Positions 1 to 7,460 of a stretch of 64,000 nucleotides of DNA are shown in pieces. The translations under genes and the position numbers were made by a program. The DNA is taken from positions 1 through 64,000 of the forward strand of contig NZ_QDIE01000001.1 in assembly GCF_003957255.1 (NCBI RefSeq), given 5' to 3'. The notes under the pieces were generated by a model that had not been told where the DNA came from, did not search any database, and saw only the letters and a program-made list of their open reading frames with translations. Source of the DNA: Actinotignum sanguinis. Its GTDB lineage: Bacteria > Actinomycetota > Actinomycetes > Actinomycetales > Actinomycetaceae. Numbering within the stretch: the stretch's first letter is position 1; each line of letters starts with the position of its first letter.

Positions 1-117
1 AGGAAGGAACCGGTTAGTACGCCTAGTGATAAGCCCGTCGAGATTGATACCCATATCGATACCGAACACCCCTGGGAAGACGGTCTAAACATCCGTAAAG
101 GCCAGATCGGGGGCTAA
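1..117 (+). CDS. C-terminal fragment of an unidentified protein
   Basis: An open frame enters from the left edge and ends at TAA 115-117. It encodes 38 residues ending in NIRKGQIGG, with a hydrophilic, acidic composition (DTHIDTEHPWEDG). No family is recognisable from this tail and the rest of the gene lies outside the window. A strong hairpin at 224-256 lies downstream and would end its transcript, which supports this frame being a real gene end. It could be spurious, because nothing but frame and terminator position supports it. Confidence 0.45.
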   Translation, partial: RKEPVSTPSDKPVEIDTHIDTEHPWEDGLNIRKGQIGG

Positions 118-179
118 CGACACGCCGTCATTAGACCCACTTTTTGTCTATTAACCCCTGTTGCAATGGTGCTTTACCG

Positions 180-203
180 GTTTCAACATACGTTTCAACA
201 TAC
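180..203. repeat. 12-bp tandem duplication
   Basis: The 12-mer GTTTCAACATAC occurs twice without spacing, at 180-191 and 192-203, between the partial gene and the terminator hairpin. It looks like a simple replication-slippage duplication. No function is apparent. Confidence 0.8.
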
Positions 204-223
204 AGTTGCTCTTCACACAAAGA

Positions 224-260
224 AGCCCGGTATCGTTTTTGGCTTGATACCGGGCTTTTT
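224..260. terminator. Two-way intrinsic terminator between partial gene and tRNA-Pro
   Basis: An 11-bp perfect inverted repeat, AGCCCGGTATC at 224-234 and its complement at 246-256, is followed by T256-T260 on the plus strand. Read on the minus strand the hairpin is preceded by A residues and followed by a T-rich stretch. It can therefore terminate both the plus-strand gene entering the window and the minus-strand tRNA. Confidence 0.8.
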
Positions 261-261
261 G

Positions 262-335
<74 letters not shown>

Positions 336-642
336 AAGCGATAAGAAAACTTAGCGCTATCCCCGTTTCGATAACCTGATTTCTATATCGGGTCATCGCC
401 ACGTGGACCACATGAGATTACCTCATGAGCACAGAAAAATACAAATCCCAGAAGGTGACGTAGCCCGCTCTTTGCGCGGAGCTGCGATGCGCTCAGTTCC
501 GGGCAATCACTGCGGAGCGATGCCTCCGAATCGCCTCAAGGGCGGATGGCCTCACTAGAGTTATCACCCCAAATCGTTATAGGATTGTTACCGATAAAGA
601 CGCGCCCGGGGGAGCAATCCAGGGCAGTGAAGGAGAAGTCAT
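336..642. other. Intergenic region upstream of garA and of tRNA-Pro
   Basis: About 300 bp with no convincing gene. It must hold the minus-strand promoter of tRNA-Pro near 340-400 and the plus-strand promoter of the FHA gene. An AT-rich segment at 570-600 (TTATAGGAT) may be part of the latter, but no clear -35/-10 pair is visible. The stretch 480-550 is GC-rich with imperfect short inverted repeats and shows no recognisable RNA family. Confidence 0.4.
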
Positions 643-1092
643 ATGGCTGAACAATTTGACCCGAGGTCGGCCGCACCCGCACCTACGGAAACTTCTCGCT
701 TCACCGCTATTGGTGCGCAACCTGATCAACCGGTGGCTGAACGGCATCTCAGCCCGCAAGAATGCACCGCTATTGATGCCCTCCCTGCCGGCTCCGCGCT
801 CCTCATTGCACTCTCCGGCCCTAATTCCGGGGCTCGGTTCCTTCTTGATGGGGAAGTGACGAATGCAGGGCGTTCCCCGCGTGCCGATATTTTCCTTGAC
901 GATGTCACCGTTTCCCGTAAGCACGTTCAGTTCTTCCGCCGTGGTGATACTTTCCATGTGCGGGATTCCGGTTCTCTCAACGGCACCTACGTCAATCGGG
1001 AACGGGTGGATGATGCCGCGCTCCGCACCGGTGATGAGATCCAAATCGGAAAATTCCGGTTAACTTTCTACGCTTCGCGAGCCGGTGCGTGA
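643..1092 (+). CDS. garA: FHA-domain protein, GarA/OdhI-like
   Basis: A 149-residue protein with a variable N-terminal tail and one forkhead-associated domain at about residues 52-146. FHA landmarks are present: GRS at 76-78, SRKH at 91-94 and NGTYVN at 113-118. In mycobacteria and corynebacteria the homologue is a phosphothreonine switch that binds and regulates 2-oxoglutarate-using enzymes and is phosphorylated near its N-terminus by PknB or PknG. Here the segment TETSRF (residues 15-20) lies where those proteins carry ETTSVF, so one acceptor threonine (T17) is kept and the other is glutamate. The start is ATG 643 behind AAGGAG. The stop overlaps the GTG start of ftsR, matching the conserved garA-ftsR pair. 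Orthology rests on domain plus neighbour; the partner enzyme in this organism is unknown. Confidence 0.85.
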   Translation: MAEQFDPRSAAPAPTETSRFTAIGAQPDQPVAERHLSPQECTAIDALPAGSALLIALSGPNSGARFLLDGEVTNAGRSPRADIFLDDVTVSRKHVQFFRRGDTFHVRDSGSLNGTYVNRERVDDAALRTGDEIQIGKFRLTFYASRAGA

Positions 1093-1897
1093 TACACAGG
1101 TGATATCTCGCGCTTCTACGGCCACGCCCGATTCTCCCTACCCGTCCACTTCCGCAACCCACCGTGTGCGGGCAGATGGTAGTCCGAGCACCTGGCCCCA
1201 TGATCTCAGCCATGACCCGACCCTGCGGATCGGGGAGGTTCGCCGTGCCCTCACCGATGAATTCCCCATGCTCTCAGTCTCGAAAATCCGGCACTACGAA
1301 TCCATTGGTCTTATCTCGCCTTATCGCACCGCTACTAATCAACGGCTCTTTTCCACCTCGGATACCGAGCGTCTGCGCTTCATCCTGAGGGAACAACGCG
1401 ACCGCTTTCTACCTCTCGATCAAATCCGGGAGGAGCTGCGGCAGCTCGATGAGGGAATCATTGAGGCCCCGGGGCGCCCCGGGGGAATGCGCGCCGTCGC
1501 CGCACCGGAAGTGCGCCGCCCAAAACCGGGTGAACGTATTACCCAAGCCGAACTGGCCGATATGACCGGAGCGGCTCTGGGCACTATTGAGGAACTCGTA
1601 ACCGCTGGCATCCTTGCTACCGATGCGCGGGGGCGCCTTTCCGCACAATCAGCGGATATTGTGCGCTACTGCGTGATGCTGCTGGAAGCCGGCTACGATC
1701 TGCGTCAGATTCGCAGCGTCAAGAATTCCGCGCACGCCCAGGCAGTGATGATTACCACTCAGCTGGCCACGGAACTCGCAAAGAAAACACCGGTCGCCTC
1801 CGAACGCGCTCTCAACCAGGCCGCCGAGGACGGCACCACTATCGCGCGGCTTTACGGCGCTCTTCTCACAGAAAATATCGAAGTGGAACTGCGCTAA
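1085..1897 (+). CDS. ftsR: MerR-family transcriptional regulator, FtsR-like
   Basis: A 270-residue regulator starting at GTG 1085, which overlaps the end of garA by 8 bp; GTG 1100 is an alternative start. A MerR winged-helix domain lies at about residues 47-115 (LRIGEV, KIRHYESIGLISP, LREQRDRFLPLDQI). A second helix-turn-helix-like domain lies at about 150-200 (ITQAELADMTGA). This two-domain architecture and the position after garA match FtsR/Rv1828, an activator of the cell-division gene ftsZ in corynebacteria. The N-terminal 40 residues are low-complexity and probably disordered. There is no cysteine cluster for metal sensing. The target in this organism is inferred from family only. Confidence 0.85.
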   Translation: MRDTQVISRASTATPDSPYPSTSATHRVRADGSPSTWPHDLSHDPTLRIGEVRRALTDEFPMLSVSKIRHYESIGLISPYRTATNQRLFSTSDTERLRFILREQRDRFLPLDQIREELRQLDEGIIEAPGRPGGMRAVAAPEVRRPKPGERITQAELADMTGAALGTIEELVTAGILATDARGRLSAQSADIVRYCVMLLEAGYDLRQIRSVKNSAHAQAVMITTQLATELAKKTPVASERALNQAAEDGTTIARLYGALLTENIEVELR

Positions 1898-1981
1898 ATT
1901 ACGTTCCGCCGCGGTACTCGAGGAGCGTGTTTTTGACCTCCGCTCACTGCACTCAGGCCAGCCCACACCCCGGTAAGCAGC

Positions 1982-1995
1982 CTTTTGCGCAAAAG
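1982..1995. promoter_or_regulatory. Palindrome upstream of the purine-salvage operon
   Basis: A perfect 14-bp palindrome, CTTTTGCGCAAAAG, lies about 120 bp before the permease start in the 214-bp gap after ftsR. Its even symmetry with a central CG step is typical of LacI- or TetR-type operators. A candidate -10 element, TAGTGT, lies at 2034-2039. No regulator gene is adjacent, so its role as an operator is an inference. Confidence 0.4.
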
Positions 1996-2111
1996 TGAGC
2001 CACGTCAGGCAGACAGCACCGCCCACTCAGGAGTAGTGTGGCAGTACAACTTCATATCGATTGAACCGAACCCAGGTCATGCTGGGCACCTCAACTAGCA
2101 GGAGACAATTA

Positions 2112-3530
2112 ATGTCAGGTTCTGTGGAAACCCAAGGTATCGACCTTGTTTCGCCCCGCGAAAGGTACGGTCGCCCCCGCGATCTTTTCTTCCTGTGGGC
2201 GGGCACAACCACTAATATTTTTACCGTGTCCTACGGCGCCATGCTGGTGCTACTCTATGGACTTTCATTTACGCAAGCGCTCGCCGTTATTGTGATCGGC
2301 AACGTTATCGCATATCCGCTTCTCGCGCTGACCTCCATTCAAGGGCCGCTAACCGGCACCACCACGATGACCATTTCGCGAGCATCGCTCGGTACTCGCG
2401 GTGCTCGTATTAATGGAGTTCTGTCCTGGCTGATGCTCATCGGCTTTGAAGCCGGGGGACTCATTCTCGTCTACTACGCCTGTGAAGCCCTTCTCGCTCG
2501 CGCAGGTATTGCGCTGGAGGGCGGCGGGCAGATCGCCGTCGTCGTTCTTCTCGCGGGTATTCAGCTTCTTCTTCCTCTTCTTGGCCACCGGATTCTCATG
2601 GCAGCACAAAAATACGCAACCATGATTTTCACGGTGGCTTTTATTGTGTTAGCGGCACTGATTATTCCGCAGGCCGCTCCGGGTGGCTCGGCGGGTACCG
2701 ATTCACTTTTCACCCTGATTTCTGCAACCTCGCTCGTTATTGTTTCGGGTGGGCTTTCGTGGGCGCCAAGCGGAGCGAATTTCTCCCGCTACCTACCCGC
2801 TGATTCTTCGCCGCTCGCGGTGGGAACCTGGGCGGCGCTGGGCGGGTTTATTCCCTACGTGCTGCTCCAGAGCCTCGGGGCCGCGATGGCAACCGTGGCG
2901 GTTCCCGCCGAGGTGGAGCTTTCTAATCCTCTGGCTGTCCCGGCAATCCTCAGCCCGGCTTTCGCGGTGCCTTTCCTGGTTCTCGTTATGGTGGGTTTGC
3001 TGCTCCAAAACGGCACCAACCTCTATTCTTCCGGCCTGAATCTGCAGACTGCAGGTATTCACGTTCCGCGCATGGTTATCGTGTGCATCGATAGTCTCAT
3101 TTGCGTGGCTATCTGTGTTTTCGCGATCCAGCAGGAAGCCTTCTATAGTCTCCTCAATGCTTTCGCCGCGTCGCTGAGCATTTGGCTGGCCCCCTGGGTG
3201 ACCGTGTACCTGCTCGACTGGGTGGCCCGGCACGGTACCTACCACCTTTCCGGCCTCGCCATTGAATCGCACGGCCCGTACTGGGGGAGAGGCGGGGTGC
3301 GTTGGTCCGGAATGGCCGCGCTGCTGGGCGGCATGCTCTGCTCCGCACTTTTCACAAACTCCGGATACCTGGTGGGCCCGCTCACCCGGCTCCTCGTGGA
3401 TGTGCCCGCCGCGGCACCAGATCTTTCGATTCCCGCCGGAGTGATTGCCTCCGCTGTGATTTACCTGGCGCTGCGCCCGGTGCGCGAACGCGAACGCGCT
3501 GCCCGCCGTGCCTTTATTACCGCTGCCTAA
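2112..3530 (+). CDS. NCS1-family nucleobase permease (cytosine/purine permease)
   Basis: A 472-residue polytopic membrane protein with about 12 hydrophobic segments, the usual length for nucleobase:cation symporter-1 proteins such as CodB. The N-terminal NCS1 region is recognisable (RDLFFLWAGTTTN, then GNVIAYPL and TISRASLG). ATG 2112 is chosen because AGGAG sits 8 bp upstream; an in-frame TTG at 2061 lacks a ribosome site. It is followed after about 50 bp by two adenine deaminase genes on the same strand, so adenine is the likely substrate, although the family also carries cytosine, allantoin and hydantoins. Substrate is inferred from context, not from binding-site residues. Confidence 0.85.
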   Translation: MSGSVETQGIDLVSPRERYGRPRDLFFLWAGTTTNIFTVSYGAMLVLLYGLSFTQALAVIVIGNVIAYPLLALTSIQGPLTGTTTMTISRASLGTRGARINGVLSWLMLIGFEAGGLILVYYACEALLARAGIALEGGGQIAVVVLLAGIQLLLPLLGHRILMAAQKYATMIFTVAFIVLAALIIPQAAPGGSAGTDSLFTLISATSLVIVSGGLSWAPSGANFSRYLPADSSPLAVGTWAALGGFIPYVLLQSLGAAMATVAVPAEVELSNPLAVPAILSPAFAVPFLVLVMVGLLLQNGTNLYSSGLNLQTAGIHVPRMVIVCIDSLICVAICVFAIQQEAFYSLLNAFAASLSIWLAPWVTVYLLDWVARHGTYHLSGLAIESHGPYWGRGGVRWSGMAALLGGMLCSALFTNSGYLVGPLTRLLVDVPAAAPDLSIPAGVIASAVIYLALRPVRERERAARRAFITAA

Positions 3531-3584
3531 TGGCCACACCATCATTCCCCGCCCAAACATCGTCATCATTTTTAGGAGAAACTC

Positions 3585-5351
3585 ATGCCTCATCGTCAGC
3601 TTCTTGACGTCGCCTACGGACGCGCCCACGCCGACACCATTATTGACAACGGAATTCTTGTTAACGTTCTGACCGGGGAAACTTATCCGGCCTCCGTTGC
3701 CATCGCCTACGGGCGCGTGGCAGCGGTGGGGAACGTAGACGCGCAGCGCGGCCCGAATACCACCATTATTGATGCCGACGGCGCCTACCTGACCCCCGGG
3801 CTCATCGACGGGCATCAGCACATCGAATGCTCCAAACTTTCCGTAACCATGTTCGCGGATCTGGTATCCCGCTACGGAACAACCTCCGTTATTTCCGGTC
3901 TGGACCAGATCCTGGTATCCGCCGGCCTGGAAGGCGTGAAGGAGTTCCTGGCCGAAGCTGAAGAATCCTCCATGCGGGTATGGTGGGGCGCGCCCGCCAA
4001 AGCTCCCTACACGGTTCCCGAATCCACCGTGGGGCATCGCTTCGCGGTGGAAGACCACCGGAAAGTTCAGCGTATGCCCGAATGCGTGGGGCTGTGGGAA
4101 ACCGTGCAGGAAATGGTGGAATACGGTGATGAAGAGGTTCTCACCGCGATGGACCTGGCTGAGGAAAATCGCCTGCACGCCTTCGGCTGCGCGCCGCTTG
4201 TGGATGCCCGCCGAGTAGCCGGATACGCAGCCTCGGGCGTGACGCTGTGTCACGAATCGTATTCCCCGGAAGAAGAGCTGGAGAAGATGCGTAACGGCAT
4301 CAATATCCTTATCCGGGAATCCACCGCCGCCCCGATGCTCGCGGAAAACATTAAGCTCATCACCGAGATGGGTGCCCCGGCTCACCGGGTTGGTTTCTGC
4401 ACCGATGATGTGACCGCCACCGACATTCTGGGCCGCGGTCACCTTGACTACGTGGTACGCCTCGCCATTGAGAAAGGGATCGATCCCGTCACCGCGATCC
4501 AGATGGCCACCATCAATACCGCGCGGATGTTCCAACTTGATGACCGCATCGGCGCCATTGCTCCGGGGCGCTTCGCCGATATTCTCTTTGTTGATTCCCT
4601 CGATGATTTCCGGCCCCGCACCGTCCTCAAGGGTGGGCGGATCGTGGCGCAGAACGGTGCCGCCGTGCAGGCCCCGCATGCCCCGCAGCGCACCGCCGCG
4701 GTCCTTGATACTTTCAAGCTCGCCCCGGTCAGCGCTGATCGCATTGCTGTTCCGGTTGCTGATTCTGCTACTTCCGCGCGGGTGCGCACCATCGTGCTCT
4801 CCAAGGACGTTGCTTTCAAGCGCCCCGGCGCTGAAGTGGAACTCAAGGTTGTGGACGGCAAGGTACAGCCCGATACCGCACAGGATGCCATTTATGTATG
4901 CGTAGCTGAACGCTACGGTAAAACCACGAATCTACCCGTTGCTTTCATTCAAGGCTTCGGTCTCAAGCGGGGAGCGATTGCCACCTCGGCGGCCCCCGAT
5001 GATAACAACGTGGTATGTGCGGGTGTGAACCCGGAGGATATCGCGCTGGCGATCAATGAAGTGGCCCGCCTGGGCGGGGGACAGGTTGCGGTATGCGATG
5101 GCGAGGTCGTCGCCTCGCTGCCCCTCCCGGTAGGCGGCATTGTTGCCGACCTGGTTGCCGAAGATATGGCGGCCGCCGAAGCCAATATGGACCGGGCTGC
5201 CCGAGAAGTGCTGGGTGCGGATCTCGACTCGCCCTTTGGCCAGCTCATCTTCCTGTCGATCACCGCGATTCCCGATTGGGCGATCACCGATCTTGGCCTC
5301 ATTGACTGCGTCAAATTTGACGTCGTCGACCCCGTTATTGCAGCGCGGTAA
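3585..5351 (+). CDS. ade: Adenine deaminase (Ade/AdeC type, amidohydrolase family)
   Basis: A 588-residue enzyme that hydrolyses adenine to hypoxanthine and ammonia, full length for the Ade family. The metal site is visible as GLIDGHQHIECS with H77 and H79. The family signature FCTDDV, followed by DILGRGHLD, is also present. The C-terminal part ends in the adenine-deaminase-specific segment around QLIFLSITAIP. The start at ATG 3585 has AGGAG 7 bp upstream. It lies between the NCS1 permease and a second deaminase, forming an import-and-deaminate operon. Feeding hypoxanthine to salvage by a phosphoribosyltransferase is expected, but that gene is not in the window. Confidence 0.92.
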   Translation: MPHRQLLDVAYGRAHADTIIDNGILVNVLTGETYPASVAIAYGRVAAVGNVDAQRGPNTTIIDADGAYLTPGLIDGHQHIECSKLSVTMFADLVSRYGTTSVISGLDQILVSAGLEGVKEFLAEAEESSMRVWWGAPAKAPYTVPESTVGHRFAVEDHRKVQRMPECVGLWETVQEMVEYGDEEVLTAMDLAEENRLHAFGCAPLVDARRVAGYAASGVTLCHESYSPEEELEKMRNGINILIRESTAAPMLAENIKLITEMGAPAHRVGFCTDDVTATDILGRGHLDYVVRLAIEKGIDPVTAIQMATINTARMFQLDDRIGAIAPGRFADILFVDSLDDFRPRTVLKGGRIVAQNGAAVQAPHAPQRTAAVLDTFKLAPVSADRIAVPVADSATSARVRTIVLSKDVAFKRPGAEVELKVVDGKVQPDTAQDAIYVCVAERYGKTTNLPVAFIQGFGLKRGAIATSAAPDDNNVVCAGVNPEDIALAINEVARLGGGQVAVCDGEVVASLPLPVGGIVADLVAEDMAAAEANMDRAAREVLGADLDSPFGQLIFLSITAIPDWAITDLGLIDCVKFDVVDPVIAAR

Positions 5352-5394
5352 CGTAGCGCGTACCCGCGAACGTGACCGCGCAGAAAGGAAAAAT

Positions 5395-6402
5395 ATGACC
5401 GCGATTTCGCCCTTCGTGCAGGGCTTGCCCAAAGTTGAGCTGCATCTGCATATTGAAGGTACCTTGGAACCCGATCTCAAATTCAAGCTCGCCGCGCGCA
5501 ATGGCGTGGAGCTGCCTTACGCCAGCGAGGAGGAGGTGCGGGCCTCCTACCAATTCGATGACCTCGCCTCTTTCCTGGACGCGTATTACGAAGGCATGAG
5601 CGTGCTGCTCACCGCGGAGGATTTCTACGACCTCGCGATGGAGTATTTCCGTAAGGTAGCGCGCCAGAACGTCCGCTACGTGGAAATGTTCTTCGACCCG
5701 CAGGCACATACCTCGCGGGGCGTGGAATTCCATACCGTCATCTCCGGGCTGCGGCGCGCCCAGATTGAGGCGCGCGAACAGCTGGGGGTGGACAGCGCTC
5801 TGATTATGTGTTTCCTGCGGGATTTCCAGGCTGAATACGCCATGGCGACCCTGCTGGAATCCCTGCCTTACCGCCCTTGGATTATCGGCGTGGGGCTTGA
5901 TTCGGACGAAACCGGCAACCCGCCCGCCAAGTTTGCGGCCGTCTTCGCCAAGGCCCGTGAGCTGGGCTATCAGCTGACGATGCACTGCGACGTCGATATT
6001 GCCGATTCGGCCGAGCATATTCGCCAGGTCCTCGAGGATGTGCGGGTAGATCGCGTGGATCACGGCACCAACGTGCTGGAAAAGCCTGAGTTGGTCGATT
6101 ACATGGCTGAGCACGGGATCGGGCTCACCTCCTGCCCGATCTCCAATACCTGGGTATCCGACGGCTCCAAGGTGGGACTGCTCACCGAACTGGATAAACG
6201 CGGAGTCAAGGTCACTGTCAATTCGGATGACCCGGCCTACTTCGGTGGCTACATTGCGGAAAACTACCAGCGCGTGGTGGATGAAGCCGGGGTCGATGAG
6301 GAGACCCTCAAGCGTTTCGCGCGCAATGCGGTGGATATTTCCTGGGCGCCGGCCTCGCTCAAGGAACGCATCGCGGCGGAGATTGCGGCCTATAAGGGCT
6401 AG
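5395..6402 (+). CDS. Adenosine/adenine deaminase family protein, Aah1-like adenine deaminase
   Basis: A 335-residue member of the adenosine/AMP deaminase family. Metal ligands are seen in ELHLHIEGTLEP (H17, H19), TMHCDVD, DHGTN and NSDDPAYFGG. The motifs HIEGTLEP, FFDPQAHTSRGV and GLDSDETGNPPAKF are those I associate with the fungal Aah1/bacterial type-2 adenine deaminases. True adenosine deaminases usually read HLDGSL at the first motif. It is therefore more likely an adenine than an adenosine deaminase. ATG 5395 with GAAAGGA upstream is chosen; the open frame extends further upstream inside ade without a site. It follows ade by 43 bp in the same operon. Annotation pipelines may label it add. 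Substrate needs assay. Confidence 0.8.
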   Translation: MTAISPFVQGLPKVELHLHIEGTLEPDLKFKLAARNGVELPYASEEEVRASYQFDDLASFLDAYYEGMSVLLTAEDFYDLAMEYFRKVARQNVRYVEMFFDPQAHTSRGVEFHTVISGLRRAQIEAREQLGVDSALIMCFLRDFQAEYAMATLLESLPYRPWIIGVGLDSDETGNPPAKFAAVFAKARELGYQLTMHCDVDIADSAEHIRQVLEDVRVDRVDHGTNVLEKPELVDYMAEHGIGLTSCPISNTWVSDGSKVGLLTELDKRGVKVTVNSDDPAYFGGYIAENYQRVVDEAGVDEETLKRFARNAVDISWAPASLKERIAAEIAAYKG

Positions 6403-6765
6403 GTGAATTAAGCGCTGCGGCCGGTGCGCGGCACCTCGCGCGCACTAGCCTCAGTTGCCTCAATTTTCACAATAACATCGCATGTATCGTTTATCACATC
6501 GCGATGGGAACGACGGCGCCGGCCGCTTCTCGTGTGGGAGCGCGCCGGCGCCGCGGCCTTTAAGTGGCGGAAACTGGCCATTCTCAGGGATGAATGCGGT
6601 AGGCTAGGGGAGTGCTGCGGGGCGCAATGCCATGGCAACAAACCCTAAAGCTCAAGTTGAGCTTTAGACACGCCGCGCCGGGCGCTGACCTGCCGCGCGG
6701 CCTGCTATATCGTGGTAGCTAACACTGGCAACCGGCCAGAATCCACGCTGCGAAACGGAGAGACT
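6403..6765. other. Intergenic region between purine operon and MerR gene
   Basis: 363 bp. A GC-rich hairpin (GGCGCCGGC at 6515-6523 paired with 6544-6552, extended by inner pairs) lacks a T-run but may end the purine operon. A -10-like TAGGCT at 6600-6605 is followed 6 nt later by GTG 6612, which opens a 36-codon frame ending at TAA 6720-6722, a possible leaderless leader peptide. A 23-bp palindrome lies inside that frame at 6645-6667. No protein family is recognised. Confidence 0.4.
6645..6667. promoter_or_regulatory. 23-bp palindrome upstream of the second MerR gene
   Basis: Perfect 11-bp arms, CTAAAGCTCAA and its complement, flank a single central G. The core CTCAAGTTGAG resembles the dyads bound by MerR-family dimers such as SoxR-type sites. 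It lies 99 bp before the MerR start, so autoregulation is plausible. It could also form a hairpin in a transcript starting near 6606-6612. Confidence 0.5.
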
Positions 6766-7329
6766 ATGAGCGACGCGACTGCCAAGGACGCGACGTATCG
6801 GCGTACCCAACCGATGCTCTTCGGCGATCCTCTTCCCGAGCTTGACGCCGAAACCGGCTACCGCGGTCCGATCGCCTGCAAGGCTGCAGGTATCACTTAC
6901 CGCCAACTCGATTACTGGGATCGCACCGGTCTTGTTTCGCCTACCGTGCAGAACGCTTCGGGCTCCGGCAGCCAGCGTCTCTACTCTTTTAAGGACATTT
7001 TGGTCCTGAAGGTGGTCAAGCGCCTGTTAGATACCGGGGTGTCGCTCCAGCAGATTCGGGTTGCAATTGCGCAGCTCAAGGATCGTGGCGTGGAAGACCT
7101 GGCCGGCATCACCCTCATGTCCGACGGCGCTTCGGTCTACGAATGCACGTCCGATGATGAAGTCATTGATCTGGTCAAGGGCGGCCAGGCCGTTTTCGGC
7201 ATCGCAGTTGGTCGTGTCTGGCGTGAAATCCAGGGTTCGCTTTCCGAGCTTCCTACCGAACGTGCTGAAGAAGACGTAGTGGATGAACTGGCGCAGCGGC
7301 GGGCCGCGAAGCGCCGCCGCGGTGCGTAG
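6766..7329 (+). CDS. MerR-family transcriptional regulator (Rv1830/McdR-like)
   Basis: A 187-residue regulator from ATG 6766, behind CGGAG. The MerR DNA-binding domain spans about residues 32-105 (GITYRQLDYWDRTGLV, then RLYSFKDILVLKVVKRLLDTGVSLQQIR). The C-terminal half is a short acidic-then-basic region ending in RRAAKRRRGA. In mycobacteria a homologue of this size is the last gene of the garA-ftsR cluster and affects cell division. Here it is separated from ftsR by the purine-salvage operon, and the small bifunctional-nuclease (DUF151) gene that normally intervenes is missing. A perfect palindrome in its leader suggests autoregulation. Orthology to Rv1830 is by motif and neighbourhood. Confidence 0.82.
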   Translation: MSDATAKDATYRRTQPMLFGDPLPELDAETGYRGPIACKAAGITYRQLDYWDRTGLVSPTVQNASGSGSQRLYSFKDILVLKVVKRLLDTGVSLQQIRVAIAQLKDRGVEDLAGITLMSDGASVYECTSDDEVIDLVKGGQAVFGIAVGRVWREIQGSLSELPTERAEEDVVDELAQRRAAKRRRGA

Positions 7330-7382
7330 CGGCAACTCTATTCTTCTCGCGAATCCCTATAAAATTTCATACGCTCAAAGAA

Positions 7383-7425
7383 ATCCCGGTTACCTTTCCT
7401 GCCTGAGCAGTGAGGTAACCGGGAT
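7383..7425. terminator. Convergent terminator between MerR gene and subtilase
   Basis: 13-bp perfect arms, ATCCCGGTTACCT (7383-7395) and its complement (7413-7425), enclose a 17-nt loop, with CTTTA following. It lies between a plus-strand gene ending at 7329 and a minus-strand gene ending at 7461, so it can serve both. Confidence 0.8.
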
Positions 7426-7460
7426 CTTTAGTGGGCTATAAGTACCCTGCCGGCGCTACT

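Noticed and set aside
2793-4679. 628-codon open frame on the minus strand inside codB-like and ade
   Set aside because: Composition (His/Gly/Arg-rich) is that of an antisense shadow of GC-rich codons; both genes on the other strand have clear family motifs.
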